Assembly: GCF_014696625.1 (NCBI RefSeq)
Contig: NZ_JACJQL010000006.1
Span: forward strand, 1-64,000
Direction of reading: 5' to 3'
Length of the DNA: 64,000 bases
Source of the DNA: Nostoc parmelioides FACHB-3921
GTDB lineage: Bacteria; Cyanobacteriota; Cyanobacteriia; Cyanobacteriales; Nostocaceae
This document shows positions 16,015-24,966 of this stretch, piece by piece (the stretch's first letter is position 1; every line of letters begins with the position of its first letter). A program made the position numbers and the translations under genes. The notes below the pieces were generated by a model. That model was not told the origin of the DNA. It searched no databases and was given only the letters and a program-made list of their open reading frames with translations.

Positions 16015-18996
16015 TTAATCTGCACCTTCAATTGGTGCAAAACCTTGGCGCTGAATGTTTTCTGTAATTGTCCGTGGTTCTAGGAATTGCAAGAGATAAT
16101 CAGGGCCGCCGGCTTTGGAACCGACACCAGAAAGCTTAAAGCCACCAAAGGGTTGTCGTGCAACGATCGCCCCTGTAATGTTACGGTTGATATATAAGTT
16201 ACCCACTTCAAATTCTTCCTGGGCTTGTTGAATGTGGGAAGGTGTGCGGGAATAAAGCCCTCCCGTCAAAGCGTAGTCGGTATCATTAGCAATGGCTAAG
16301 GCTTGGGCAAAATCTTTAGCTTTGATTACCGCCAACACAGGGCCAAAAATTTCTTGCTGGGCTATTGTCCCATGAGGGGGAACTTCCCCAAAGATGACAG
16401 GCCCAACAAAATAACCATGTGTAGGTGCGCTTAATTCCAACACCACTTGAGATTCTGCCTTACCTTTCTCAATATACTCACGGATGCGATCGCGAGCATT
16501 AGCATCAATCACCGGGCCGACTTGGGTACTTGGTAACTCCGCCTCACCAATATTTAAGGATTTTGTCGCTTCCAGCACCCGATGGATAAAAGCATCATAA
16601 ATTGCTTCCACTACCACCACCCGCGAACAAGCAGAACATTTTTGTCCACTGTAACCAAAGGCTGACTGTACTACCCCAACAACAGCTTGGTCTAAATCAG
16701 CACTTTCATCCACAATGATGGCATTCTTCCCGCCCATTTCCGCAATCACGCGCTTCATGTGCCTTTGTTGGGGTTTTAGGGTAGCGGCTTCCGCATAAAT
16801 CCGACAACCAACTTCCTGAGAACCTGTAAAAGCAATCAGATGAGTATCAGGATGACTTACCAAGTAAGCCCCGACTTGAGAACCCTTACCAGGGACGTAT
16901 TGAAAGACACCTTTAGGTATGCCAGCCTCTACCAAGATTTCCGTTAGTTTAGCCGTAATCACAGAAGAAGTTTCCGCCGGCTTCAGCAAAGTACAATTAC
17001 CTGTAACCAAGGCTGCAACAGTCATGCCGCAGGCGATCGCCAGAGGAAAATTCCAAGGAGAAATCACCACCACAATACCCCGTGGCTGGTAGATATAACG
17101 ATTAGTTTCCCCAGCTACATCATAATTTATACCTTTGTATAGCCGTTCCATCTCATCAGCGTAATAGCGACAAAAATCTATCGCCTCCGAAACCTCGCCA
17201 TCTGCTTCCTTAACTGGCTTACCCACCTCCAAAACTATCCAAGCCGACAATTCCGCCCGACGCTCCTCCAACAAATCGCCAGCCCGACGCAAAATCGCCG
17301 CCCGTTCCTTCACCGGAGTCCGCCGCCAACCAGGAAACGCCGCCTTTGCCGCCTGCATTGCCTGTTCCGCCTGTTCCACACTAATCAGTCCAACCTTACC
17401 AATCACCTCACTAAAATTAGAAGGATTAACAGAATCAATCACCTCCGCCGTCTGCACATACTCCCCATTAATCAGAGGTAAATAACTCCGCCCCAACGCC
17501 CCACGCACCACAGCAAAAGCCCGCGCCGCCTCCTTCCTTTCCTCCTCAACCGCGAAATCCGTATCCGCCGCCCCAAAACACCCCTTCTCTTCTTTGCGAC
17601 TCCGCGCCTTTGCGTGAGCCAAATCAACCCTCGGAGCCGCCAGAAGTTCTTCTACAGGCCGATTCTCCAAATTCTGCCGTAAAAAAGAACTATTCGCCGT
17701 ATTCTCCAACAACCGCCGAATCAGGTAAGCCATCCCTGGCAATAACTCACCATAAGGACAATAAACCCTCACCCGATAACCCCGATCAACCAAAGCCTTC
17801 GCCAACTTATCCCCCATCCCGTAAAGCACCTGCATCTCAAACCGCCGCCGGGGGACATTCAAAGTCTCAGCAATTGCCATAGCTAAAGCTTGCGATCGCA
17901 CATTATGACTACCAATGGCAGAATATACATATTGATGATTTTCCAACAATATCTGAGTTATTGCCTCAAAATTGGCATCTGTCGCCGCTTTATCGTTAAA
18001 AACAGGCTGCGGCCAATGTTTTTGTGCTGCTTTAATAGTTTCCTGATCCCAATATGCCCCTTTTACCAGGCGAATAGTTAAAGGATAACCGCGCTGTTTC
18101 AACCAAGCGATCGCATTTCGCGCGTCTTGCTCACTATCTCTTAGGTATGCTTGAATCGTCATGCCGATATCTGTGCGTTGACGAAACTCATCTTCTAATA
18201 AGATTTTTTGCAAAATATTTAAAGTTAAGTCTTTATAAGCATACTGTTCCATATCAAAATGGATAGCTGCCCCTAACTCCTTAGCACGACGTAATAAAAT
18301 GCGAATGCGATCGCTAACTTTCTCCTCACTACCTTTAGCATCTAATGGGTCAAATTGGGAATAAAACGCTGTTAATTTCACAGAAACCTGGACTTTTGCT
18401 AGCTGTTCGCCATCTGCTTCATCAATAGCCGCAATAGTTCCCCAACTCTTAGATGCTTCTGTTAATTGGCTAATTAATTCGAGATACCGTTCTAGATAAG
18501 ATTGCGCCTCTGTTTCTGTAATTACCGCCTCACCAAGTAAATCAATGGTGAAAGCCATTTTCTCTTTACGTAGTCGTTCAACTGTCTTGATGACTTGTTT
18601 AATATTTTCACCAGAAATATATTTATGAGCTAAAGTCTCAACTGCTGTAGAGACGGTAGTTGCAGCCACTTGTCCGGGTACAGAATCAGGGTTAGCAAAA
18701 TTGAGCATTCCCTTTAAAGCGGCGGGAAGTTCAACAGATTCATCCCCTAAATATTCTTGTAAATGTGCAGCAATTTCCGCTTTACTATGCAATGCGGGTA
18801 AAGTATCAATAAACCGAAATAATTGCACCCGTAAACCGGGATTACTCATCGCCCAAGCCAGTAATTTATCATCCCAACGCATTTGATCACGTAAAGAAGC
18901 AAAAAACGAGCGATTTTCTTGAGTTGCTCCTAATAATTGTCTAGCAATTTCTTGAGTTTTCGCTTCGTAGGTGCTGGTTTGTACTTGTAATACCAC
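16015..18996 (-). CDS. putA: Bifunctional proline dehydrogenase / glutamate-semialdehyde dehydrogenase (PutA-like)
   Basis: The enzyme oxidises proline to glutamate in two steps. The N-terminal half is the FAD proline dehydrogenase barrel (IHFDMEQYAYKDL, LVKGAYWD, YGMGDKLA); the C-terminal half is an aldehyde dehydrogenase with SPWNFPLA, AFTGSQEVG, EMGGKNAI and the catalytic Cys in GYSGQKCSACSR. I chose the GTG at 18996 with AGGAG eight bases upstream (about 993 residues), because the frame from 19056 adds a non-conserved stretch next to a repeat. The linker contains a spacer-type repeat around 17590-17618. No PutA DNA-binding domain is present. Confidence 0.9.
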   Translation of the reverse strand: MVLQVQTSTYEAKTQEIARQLLGATQENRSFFASLRDQMRWDDKLLAWAMSNPGLRVQLFRFIDTLPALHSKAEIAAHLQEYLGDESVELPAALKGMLNFANPDSVPGQVAATTVSTAVETLAHKYISGENIKQVIKTVERLRKEKMAFTIDLLGEAVITETEAQSYLERYLELISQLTEASKSWGTIAAIDEADGEQLAKVQVSVKLTAFYSQFDPLDAKGSEEKVSDRIRILLRRAKELGAAIHFDMEQYAYKDLTLNILQKILLEDEFRQRTDIGMTIQAYLRDSEQDARNAIAWLKQRGYPLTIRLVKGAYWDQETIKAAQKHWPQPVFNDKAATDANFEAITQILLENHQYVYSAIGSHNVRSQALAMAIAETLNVPRRRFEMQVLYGMGDKLAKALVDRGYRVRVYCPYGELLPGMAYLIRRLLENTANSSFLRQNLENRPVEELLAAPRVDLAHAKARSRKEEKGCFGAADTDFAVEEERKEAARAFAVVRGALGRSYLPLINGEYVQTAEVIDSVNPSNFSEVIGKVGLISVEQAEQAMQAAKAAFPGWRRTPVKERAAILRRAGDLLEERRAELSAWIVLEVGKPVKEADGEVSEAIDFCRYYADEMERLYKGINYDVAGETNRYIYQPRGIVVVISPWNFPLAIACGMTVAALVTGNCTLLKPAETSSVITAKLTEILVEAGIPKGVFQYVPGKGSQVGAYLVSHPDTHLIAFTGSQEVGCRIYAEAATLKPQQRHMKRVIAEMGGKNAIIVDESADLDQAVVGVVQSAFGYSGQKCSACSRVVVVEAIYDAFIHRVLEATKSLNIGEAELPSTQVGPVIDANARDRIREYIEKGKAESQVVLELSAPTHGYFVGPVIFGEVPPHGTIAQQEIFGPVLAVIKAKDFAQALAIANDTDYALTGGLYSRTPSHIQQAQEEFEVGNLYINRNITGAIVARQPFGGFKLSGVGSKAGGPDYLLQFLEPRTITENIQRQGFAPIEGAD

Positions 18997-19028
18997 TGAT
19001 AGGAACTCCTGAGTTAATTTAAGAGGTT

Positions 19029-19179
19029 GTTTGAAAAGTCTGTATTGGTGTAGCAAAACATTTTAGATCCCCCTAAATCCCCCTTAAAAAGGGGGACTTT
19101 GAGAAGCTTTCCCCCCTTTTTAAGGGGGGTCAGGGGGGATCTACAAGTGCTTAAAATCACCGCTAGCCACTTTTCAAAC
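19029..19179. repeat. Nested palindromic element upstream of putA
   Basis: An 80-bp unit (19064-19143) is bounded by TAGATCCCCC and GGGGGATCTA, a perfect 10-bp inverted repeat, and has an inner CCCCCTTAAAAAGGGGG hairpin. It is itself framed by GTTTGAAAAGT (19029-19039) and ACTTTTCAAAC (19169-19179), another perfect 11-bp inverted repeat. No gene inside. It looks like a small mobile palindrome and lies in the putA leader. Confidence 0.7.
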
Positions 19180-19263
19180 ACGCTTTAAGACTTTATATAT
19201 AAAGTCCGTGTTTTCTATTGTGACTCGTCAATTTTATCGTCACCACCCATAAGCGATTTAAAA

Positions 19264-19956
19264 TTGCAATTTGCAACAGTCATAACGATGATGGAAATTG
19301 CTCTGATGCAGACAGCAGAAAATTTCTTATATTACCAATGGCAACAAACACTGCAAAATTTCCCAGTGAACAAGACATCTGCCAACCAGGTATTTACCCA
19401 CTTAATTCAAGCTTATTCTTCCCCTAATCGCCATTACCACACGCTAAAGCATATTAGTTGTGTCCTCCAGACAATCCAGACTTTAGGAACTTACACTCAA
19501 GACTTGCCTGGGGTGGAACTCGCGGCTTGGTTTCATGATGTAATTTATGATACTCAGGCTCAAGATAATGAAGAGAAAAGCTCTGACTATGCTGGTGAAG
19601 CACTCCAGAGTTTAGGTATTCCCCTCAGTTGCATAAACAAAGTAAAGCGCCTCATCCTCAGCACCAAGCATCACCAAGCTGATGATATTGATAGTCAGGT
19701 TTTATTAGATGCTGATTTGGCAATTTTGGCGACTCACCCAGTTGATTATCAAGAATATGCTCACGCCATCCGCCAAGAATACGCTTGGGTGTCAGAAATT
19801 GATTATGTTCAAGGACGGACACGAGTGTTAGAAAAATTTTTGCAAAGACAGCGTATATATTTCACACCTTTAATGTATGAAGTTGCTGAAGAATCTGCTA
19901 GAGCGAATTTACAAGCAGAAATTAGATATTTAATGAGTAATCAGATTTATGGATAA
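19264..19956 (+). CDS. HD-domain predicted metal-dependent phosphohydrolase
   Basis: The protein of up to 230 residues has the HD pattern: HYHTLKHI near residue 58, WFHDVIYDT near residue 90, and DADLAIL near residue 160, matching a small COG4339-type family of predicted hydrolases. The substrate is unknown. Several ATGs occur in the first 20 codons, so the true start may be 20-50 bases downstream. It overlaps the next methyltransferase gene by eight bases, so the two form an operon. Confidence 0.8.
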   Translation: MQFATVITMMEIALMQTAENFLYYQWQQTLQNFPVNKTSANQVFTHLIQAYSSPNRHYHTLKHISCVLQTIQTLGTYTQDLPGVELAAWFHDVIYDTQAQDNEEKSSDYAGEALQSLGIPLSCINKVKRLILSTKHHQADDIDSQVLLDADLAILATHPVDYQEYAHAIRQEYAWVSEIDYVQGRTRVLEKFLQRQRIYFTPLMYEVAEESARANLQAEIRYLMSNQIYG

Positions 19957-20761
19957 CAGAGAATACGAGCAAAAATATAAAACTGACGTAATCAACTTTT
20001 TCGACAGTAGAACTAGTTATGACAACGACTATACAATTCGTCGCGCTCTGCCTTTATTAGAACTGATTCCCTTAAAAACTGGACAAAAAGTATTGGATTT
20101 GGCGACGGGGACGGGTATTATAGCGATCGCTGCTGCTGAAATTGTTGGTTCTACTGGCAAGGTCATTGGCGTAGATTTTTCCTCAGGAATGCTTGCTCAA
20201 GCGGAACGGAAGATTAATAAATTAGGTTTGCAAAATATCGAATTAATTGCAGCAGATGCCGAATACATCAATTTTGAAGATGAAAGTTTTGATGTTATTC
20301 TTTGTTCTACAGCCATAGTCTATTTCCAAGATATTCCAGGTGCTTTAGGTAAGTGGTATCGGTTTCTCAAAAAAGGTGGAATAGTAGGATTTTCTTGCTG
20401 TTCTGAAGAGTCATGTGAAGCGCCAACTCTGATTAAAGCTTGTGCAGAAAATGACATTTTACTCGTTAATATTAATGAACCAACAGGAACTATCGAAAAG
20501 TGTCGTCATCTCATGCAGGCGGCTGGTTTTGAAAATATTGAGGTGAAAACTCAGCAACTTGGTTTTTACCGCAGCCTAGAGCAAGCTAAAGGATGGAATG
20601 GCGGATGGTTCCACCCTAGAGAAAATCCTTTATTAAATCTGTCATCGGAACAGATGGAAAAGTTGCAAGCAGAATATTGTCGAGAAATTGAAGCGAAAGC
20701 AACAGAACAAGGTGTGTGGTATGAAAATTTAACTTTTTTCGTCAGTGGTCAAAAAATATAG
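19949..20761 (+). CDS. Class I SAM methyltransferase (UbiE/Methyltransf_11 type)
   Basis: The 270-residue protein has the SAM loop VLDLATGTGIIAIAA near residue 50, VIGVDFSSGML 25 residues on, and DVILCSTAIVYF as the post-motif strand. The substrate cannot be named; UbiE-like members act on quinones, others on small metabolites. It is translated with the HD-domain gene by overlap and converges on cpcG4. Confidence 0.82.
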   Translation: MDNREYEQKYKTDVINFFDSRTSYDNDYTIRRALPLLELIPLKTGQKVLDLATGTGIIAIAAAEIVGSTGKVIGVDFSSGMLAQAERKINKLGLQNIELIAADAEYINFEDESFDVILCSTAIVYFQDIPGALGKWYRFLKKGGIVGFSCCSEESCEAPTLIKACAENDILLVNINEPTGTIEKCRHLMQAAGFENIEVKTQQLGFYRSLEQAKGWNGGWFHPRENPLLNLSSEQMEKLQAEYCREIEAKATEQGVWYENLTFFVSGQKI

Positions 20762-20812
20762 TAACCGAAGCTAGAACTTACGCACCCCTAAACCCCTACA
20801 CCCCTAAAAACA

Positions 20813-20900
20813 ACTGGGTCTAGCTTCCACCCAATGTCACACCTAGCTAACAGAAAAATTGCTAACTTTTCGTCACATCAACGCAAAAACTAGACCCAGT
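20813..20900. terminator. Long-looped inverted repeat between convergent genes
   Basis: ACTGGGTCTAG (20813-20823) and CTAGACCCAGT (20890-20900) are perfect 11-bp arms with a 66-base loop. It lies between the convergent methyltransferase and cpcG4 genes, where a two-way transcript end is expected. No T-run follows, so termination is a guess. Confidence 0.4.
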
Positions 20901-20930
20901 ATCAAATTATCAACACTCAGATGTTAAATC

Positions 20931-21692
20931 TTAGCGTCTGCTACGGTTTGGCACTGCATTTAGATAGTCAATATCAAAAGCAGAGATTCTTTGAGCGTAG
21001 TTCCCTTGGTTACCAACTGACGCAGCCAAATCTGCAAATTTGCGGGGGTCGCCTTCGCGCAGTTGTTTCTCTTGGGACTTGCGGCTGTAGAATTTGTCCA
21101 AGGTAAAGCGCCAGTCGGTTTGAACTGTACCTGCTTTTTCTTGGAAGTCTTCGCCGTAGCGTGGTGTTACCAAGTTATGGGGACGACCTTCCATCCGTTT
21201 GCGTTGGTAAGGTACGATGTTTTCGCCAAAGTTCTTGGTGTACTCTTCACTGTCGATGAGTGCATCAACAAAACCGCTAAAACCTTTGGTACCGATAACA
21301 ATAGACCAAGCAATTTGCTCGTCTTTATTGTAGGAAGAACGACCCAACAGGCGCTTGAGGGTGATGTCAACTAGGCGGTAGTTGTTGTTAACCGAGACTA
21401 CTAAACGGTAGAAGGCTTCAGACTTAGCTAAACCACGAATGAAATCTCTGACGGAAATAGAACCGTTCTTTACCTGGGATTCCAGAGTTTTTTGGCGGTT
21501 GAATTTGAGGATTTCATGTTCGCTGAAGACTTGGCGATAGGAAGCCCAAATGATGTTTTGAATATCAGTGTATGAGCTGACATCTTCTATACGATAGATG
21601 TATGGTGTATCTTCATTTTGATCAGCCGCACCAAAGCTGGTAACCCGGTGATTTTGAGAGCTTGGTTTGTATTGGAGTAATGGCAGTGCCAT
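20931..21692 (-). CDS. cpcG4: Phycobilisome rod-core linker CpcG4
   Basis: CpcG proteins attach phycocyanin rods to the allophycocyanin core. The 253-residue protein is a PBS_linker_poly domain (about residues 10-190) with the conserved start [26 protein letters not shown] and [19 protein letters not shown], then a variable core-binding tail of ~60 residues. It is the last of four tandem cpcG paralogues and ends the operon. A ~100-base spacer separates it from cpcG3. Confidence 0.95.
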   Translation of the reverse strand: MALPLLQYKPSSQNHRVTSFGAADQNEDTPYIYRIEDVSSYTDIQNIIWASYRQVFSEHEILKFNRQKTLESQVKNGSISVRDFIRGLAKSEAFYRLVVSVNNNYRLVDITLKRLLGRSSYNKDEQIAWSIVIGTKGFSGFVDALIDSEEYTKNFGENIVPYQRKRMEGRPHNLVTPRYGEDFQEKAGTVQTDWRFTLDKFYSRKSQEKQLREGDPRKFADLAASVGNQGNYAQRISAFDIDYLNAVPNRSRR

Positions 21693-21800
21693 GCTGAGTT
21701 ATTCCCCTTATTAAAAAGTTAAACAGCTAGCTTTATCAACTGAAAGAGGTTTGATTTCTCAAATCCTCCTTCATGCTTTACTTATTTTCCCGCATTAGGT

Positions 21801-22514
21801 TCAGAAGCTAGAACTGATTCCCAACCAATTTAGGACGAACAGGAAAGTCAATCCGGCGCTGATGGCTAGCAATACGCCTAATATCGCCATCCCATCATAA
21901 TTTTGGTTGGATCTGTTGCTCCAGTTGCCTATACGTCCTGGTCTAACGATACCAGCGCGATCGCGGTAATCTGCACCATAACGGGGTGTAAAGCTGAATG
22001 GTCGGTCTGTAGTCAACCTTTTGCGTTGGTAGGGTACGGCATTATCACCGAAGGCTTGTTCATACTCTGTACTATCAATCAAAGCATCAACAAATCCTCC
22101 CCAACCTTTGCTGGCAATTTGAATTGACCAAGCAATTTTTTCTTCTTCGTTATAGGGAGAGCGTCCTAATAGCCGCTTGAGACTCATTTCCACCAGCCGA
22201 TAGTTGTTGTTAGGTGTGACAACTAGCTGATAAAATCGCTCTGACTTGGCTAAACCCCGAATAAAATCCTTAACTGTGATCGACCGATTTTTGAGTTGGG
22301 TTTCTAAGCCGATTTGTCTGTTGAACTTGAGGATTTCTTGTTCGTTAAAGACTTGGCGATAGGCAGCCCAAATCAGTTCTTCAATTTCACTAGGAGAGTT
22401 GGCATATTCTAGACGGTAGATGTAAGGGGTGTCCTCATTGACATCAGCCGTCCCAAAACTCTGAACTCGTTGATTTTGAGTTGTGGGTTTGTATTCCAGT
22501 AAAGGTAATGCCAT
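21801..22514 (-). CDS. cpcG3: Membrane-anchored rod linker CpcL (CpcG3)
   Basis: The first ~190 residues are the same linker domain as in CpcG4 ([19 protein letters not shown]). Unlike its three neighbours, the protein of 237 residues ends in a hydrophobic segment, [20 protein letters not shown], which is a membrane helix. This is the CpcL type: it carries a core-less phycocyanin rod to the thylakoid membrane, where it can serve photosystem I. The hydrophobic tail is seen directly; its role is from known CpcL proteins. Confidence 0.95.
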   Translation of the reverse strand: MALPLLEYKPTTQNQRVQSFGTADVNEDTPYIYRLEYANSPSEIEELIWAAYRQVFNEQEILKFNRQIGLETQLKNRSITVKDFIRGLAKSERFYQLVVTPNNNYRLVEMSLKRLLGRSPYNEEEKIAWSIQIASKGWGGFVDALIDSTEYEQAFGDNAVPYQRKRLTTDRPFSFTPRYGADYRDRAGIVRPGRIGNWSNRSNQNYDGMAILGVLLAISAGLTFLFVLNWLGISSSF

Positions 22515-22552
22515 TGTGAAAATCTCCGGTTTTAAAGAAGTAGGTCGGCAAC

Positions 22553-23296
22553 TTACCGCACGGGGAAATTGGCGCTAGGATTTACGGAGATGGGAATCCC
22601 TGTTGGTGTGGTGTTCCGAGTTGTATCGGGAATTTGAATATTGGCAGTGCTGACTGGTGTAAAGGTGACGGTCTTAATTTCTATGGATTTAGCTAATTCC
22701 AAGAAATTCTTAATATCACCTTCTATGTAGCGCTCACTTTCCAACTTATCGCGCCAGTAGTTGCCGTAGCGTGGGGTGACTAGATTGAAGGGTCTATCTT
22801 TGTAGCGTCGCCGTTGGTAGGGGACTATGTTCTCACCAAAGTTGCTCTGATATTCTTCCGAATCTAACAGCGCATCAACAAAGCCATCCCAACCATTGGT
22901 TGCTATCTTGATTGACCATGCAATTTCTTCATCCTTATTATAAGGCGCACGACCCAAAAGGCGTTTCAGTGCCAATTCTACAAGGCGGTAATTAGAGTTA
23001 CTCTTGATGACTAAAGTCTTGAAAGCCTCTGATTTTGCTAGACCCCGCACGAAGTCACGGACGCTGATTGCCCGATTCTTTAGTTGGGATTCTAGGTTGC
23101 CTTGGCGGAAGAATTTCAAAATGACGTGTTCGCTAAATACTTGCCGATAAGTAGCCCAAATGAGTTCTTTGAGTTCGCTATCGTAGGCGGCATCTTCGAT
23201 GCGATAAATTCTGGGGGTATCTTCGTTAGGAACTTCGTACCCAGGAACACGCTGGTTTTGAGAACTGGGTTTGTATTCAAGTAATGGGATTGACAT
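22553..23296 (-). CDS. cpcG2: Phycobilisome rod-core linker CpcG2
   Basis: The start at 23296 ([12 protein letters not shown]) gives 247 residues; the frame to 23347 runs into repeat DNA. The linker domain holds [22 protein letters not shown] and [19 protein letters not shown]; the tail of ~60 residues (ending NPSANFPVR) lacks a membrane segment, so it is a soluble rod-core linker. Close likeness to CpcG1 shows recent tandem duplication. Confidence 0.95.
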   Translation of the reverse strand: MSIPLLEYKPSSQNQRVPGYEVPNEDTPRIYRIEDAAYDSELKELIWATYRQVFSEHVILKFFRQGNLESQLKNRAISVRDFVRGLAKSEAFKTLVIKSNSNYRLVELALKRLLGRAPYNKDEEIAWSIKIATNGWDGFVDALLDSEEYQSNFGENIVPYQRRRYKDRPFNLVTPRYGNYWRDKLESERYIEGDIKNFLELAKSIEIKTVTFTPVSTANIQIPDTTRNTTPTGIPISVNPSANFPVR

Positions 23297-23321
23297 AATT
23301 TGGTTAGTTGTCAGTTGTTGG

Positions 23322-23379
23322 AGACGCGATGAATCGCGTCTGTACAATTGTTAGAAATGCGATGAATCGCGTCTGTACA
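23322..23379. repeat. Direct copies of a palindrome between cpcG1 and cpcG2
   Basis: AGACGCGAT, GA, ATCGCGTCT (23322-23341) is a perfect 9-bp-stem palindrome; the unit GCGATGAATCGCGTCTGTACA is seen twice (ending at 23346 and 23379). The same palindrome family is frequent in Nostoc genomes. Placed in the operon leader of cpcG2, it could fold in the mRNA and help set the ratio of the paralogues. Confidence 0.65.
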
Positions 23380-23388
23380 GTTATCGCT

Positions 23389-24228
23389 TCAAGTGGTCTT
23401 GTTACCAGGGATATAACGATATGGCAAAGCTACAGCCACTGGTTTAACGGTGACTTCGGGGGTTGTTACTTCGCGGCTGGTGTCGGGAATTTTTATATCT
23501 TTAATTTGGGAGGTGACGGAAGCGATGGTGCGCTGGTAGTTCCGTTCTGGGGTGAGGATTTTACCTGCCAATGCCATGAAGTTGGCGGGGATGGCGCGAC
23601 GGATATCGTCTTTTGTTAAAGTGCCTGAAGTACGGGCGCTGTAGAAGGAACGTCCTCCCAGGGCGTTGAGGGTTTGGCGATCGCGCCAGTATGCGTTATA
23701 CCTGGGGTTAACTAGGTTAAAGGGTCTGTCTTTATAGCGTCGGCGTTGGTAAGGTACGATGTCATCACCGAAGTTTTCTCTATACTCATCGCTGTCTAAC
23801 AGAGCATCAATAAAACCATGTAAACCTTGGGTGCCGATGACAATTGACCAAGCGATTTCTTCATCTTGGTTATAAGCGGCGCGTCCCAAAAACCGCTTTA
23901 AGGTAATGTCAACTAAACGGTAGTTGGAGTTGAGGTCTGCTACCTGGGTGCGGTAAACTTCTGATTTGCCCAATCCCCGGATAAAATCGCGGACGTTGAT
24001 TGCCCGGTTCCGTAGTTGAGATTCTAAGAAGGATTGACGATTGCTTTTAATAATCAGGTGTTCGCTGAAAATTTGCCGATATCCTGCCCAAATGATGGCA
24101 TCAACATCGGCATCATCGATCGCCGCAGCTAACCGATAAATAGTTGGGGTATCTTCGTTTGGTACTTCGTAACCTTCTACACGTTGGTTTTGTGAAGAAG
24201 GTGCATATTCCAGCAGAGGTATTGACAT
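23389..24228 (-). CDS. cpcG1: Phycobilisome rod-core linker CpcG1
   Basis: Starting at 24228 ([12 protein letters not shown]) the protein has 279 residues. The linker domain (residues ~10-190) includes TPTIYRLAA, YRQIFSEHLIIKSNRQ and [19 protein letters not shown]. The C-terminal ~90 residues, the longest of the four paralogues, should contact the core. It follows cpcF by 37 bases and is the first of the four-gene array. Confidence 0.95.
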   Translation of the reverse strand: MSIPLLEYAPSSQNQRVEGYEVPNEDTPTIYRLAAAIDDADVDAIIWAGYRQIFSEHLIIKSNRQSFLESQLRNRAINVRDFIRGLGKSEVYRTQVADLNSNYRLVDITLKRFLGRAAYNQDEEIAWSIVIGTQGLHGFIDALLDSDEYRENFGDDIVPYQRRRYKDRPFNLVNPRYNAYWRDRQTLNALGGRSFYSARTSGTLTKDDIRRAIPANFMALAGKILTPERNYQRTIASVTSQIKDIKIPDTSREVTTPEVTVKPVAVALPYRYIPGNKTT

Positions 24229-24265
24229 TTTTACTTTCACCTTTTCTTATGAAACTCAATTTCAA

Positions 24266-24868
24266 CTATTGACTTTGAGCCAATAGAATGCGGGCGCGGA
24301 CTGCCTTTTCGGTATCAGTTACCAGCATTTCTTTGAGTCTAGTATGGATGGGCTGTTGTAAATCGGGTATGTTTACTAAACCTTGCAGACCGACGATCGC
24401 TGCATAACGAATCGACCATTCTGCATCTTGAGAAATCAACAGCAGTGTTTCCAAAGCTTTTTTGGGTGCTGTTTGGTTGTCAGGAAACTCTAGCTTATGC
24501 CAATGTAAGTTCCCTAATCCTTTAGCCGCAGCCCGGCGGACACTGGGAGCAAAGTCTGTAGCAGCAGCATCGATTAATACATCTAAAGCACGGGGATCAG
24601 CGATCGCCGCGAGAGTGCGAATCGAATAAGCCCGTGCGCCATAGTTGTAGTCATCTATTTGTGTGAGTAACTGGGGGACTGCTGCTTCTCCTAACTGCAC
24701 TAAGGCAGTAGAGGCAATTGCTGCTGCTGTTGGGTTGTTATAACCAAACACAGCTATTAAGGTGGGAATTGCAGCTACATCTTTGGCTGCTGCCAATTCT
24801 TGTACTGCTTTTACCAGTTTCTCTGGTGTATCCGCCAGAGCAACGCCATTAATTAGTTCATCAGTCAT
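24266..24868 (-). CDS. cpcF: Phycocyanobilin lyase subunit CpcF
   Basis: CpcF forms a heterodimer with CpcE that attaches phycocyanobilin to Cys84 of the phycocyanin alpha subunit. The 200-residue protein is built of HEAT-like helical repeats (AVPQLLTQIDDYNYGARAYSIRTL, then ADPRALDVLIDAA), normal for the family. It follows cpcE across a 94-base spacer filled with heptamer-type repeats. Confidence 0.93.
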   Translation of the reverse strand: MTDELINGVALADTPEKLVKAVQELAAAKDVAAIPTLIAVFGYNNPTAAAIASTALVQLGEAAVPQLLTQIDDYNYGARAYSIRTLAAIADPRALDVLIDAAATDFAPSVRRAAAKGLGNLHWHKLEFPDNQTAPKKALETLLLISQDAEWSIRYAAIVGLQGLVNIPDLQQPIHTRLKEMLVTDTEKAVRARILLAQSQ

Positions 24869-24966
24869 TAGTCAACATTTAATAGTTAATAGTCAACAGT
24901 CAATAGTCAATGGTCAATAGTCAACTACTATGGACTATGGACTATGGACTACGGACTATTGACTAC
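24869..24966. repeat. Heptamer repeat cluster between cpcE and cpcF
   Basis: Variants of AGTCAAT (about eight) are followed by variants of GGACTAT (about four), which are partly complementary; TAGTCAATAGTC and GACTATTGACTA can pair into a long hairpin. Similar clusters lie at 60497-60590 and 61396-61490. It may dampen read-through into cpcF and cpcG. Confidence 0.6.

Noticed and set aside
18997..19056. Longer ATG start for PutA
   Set aside because: The added 20 residues are not family-like; the GTG at 18996 has a good AGGAG site.
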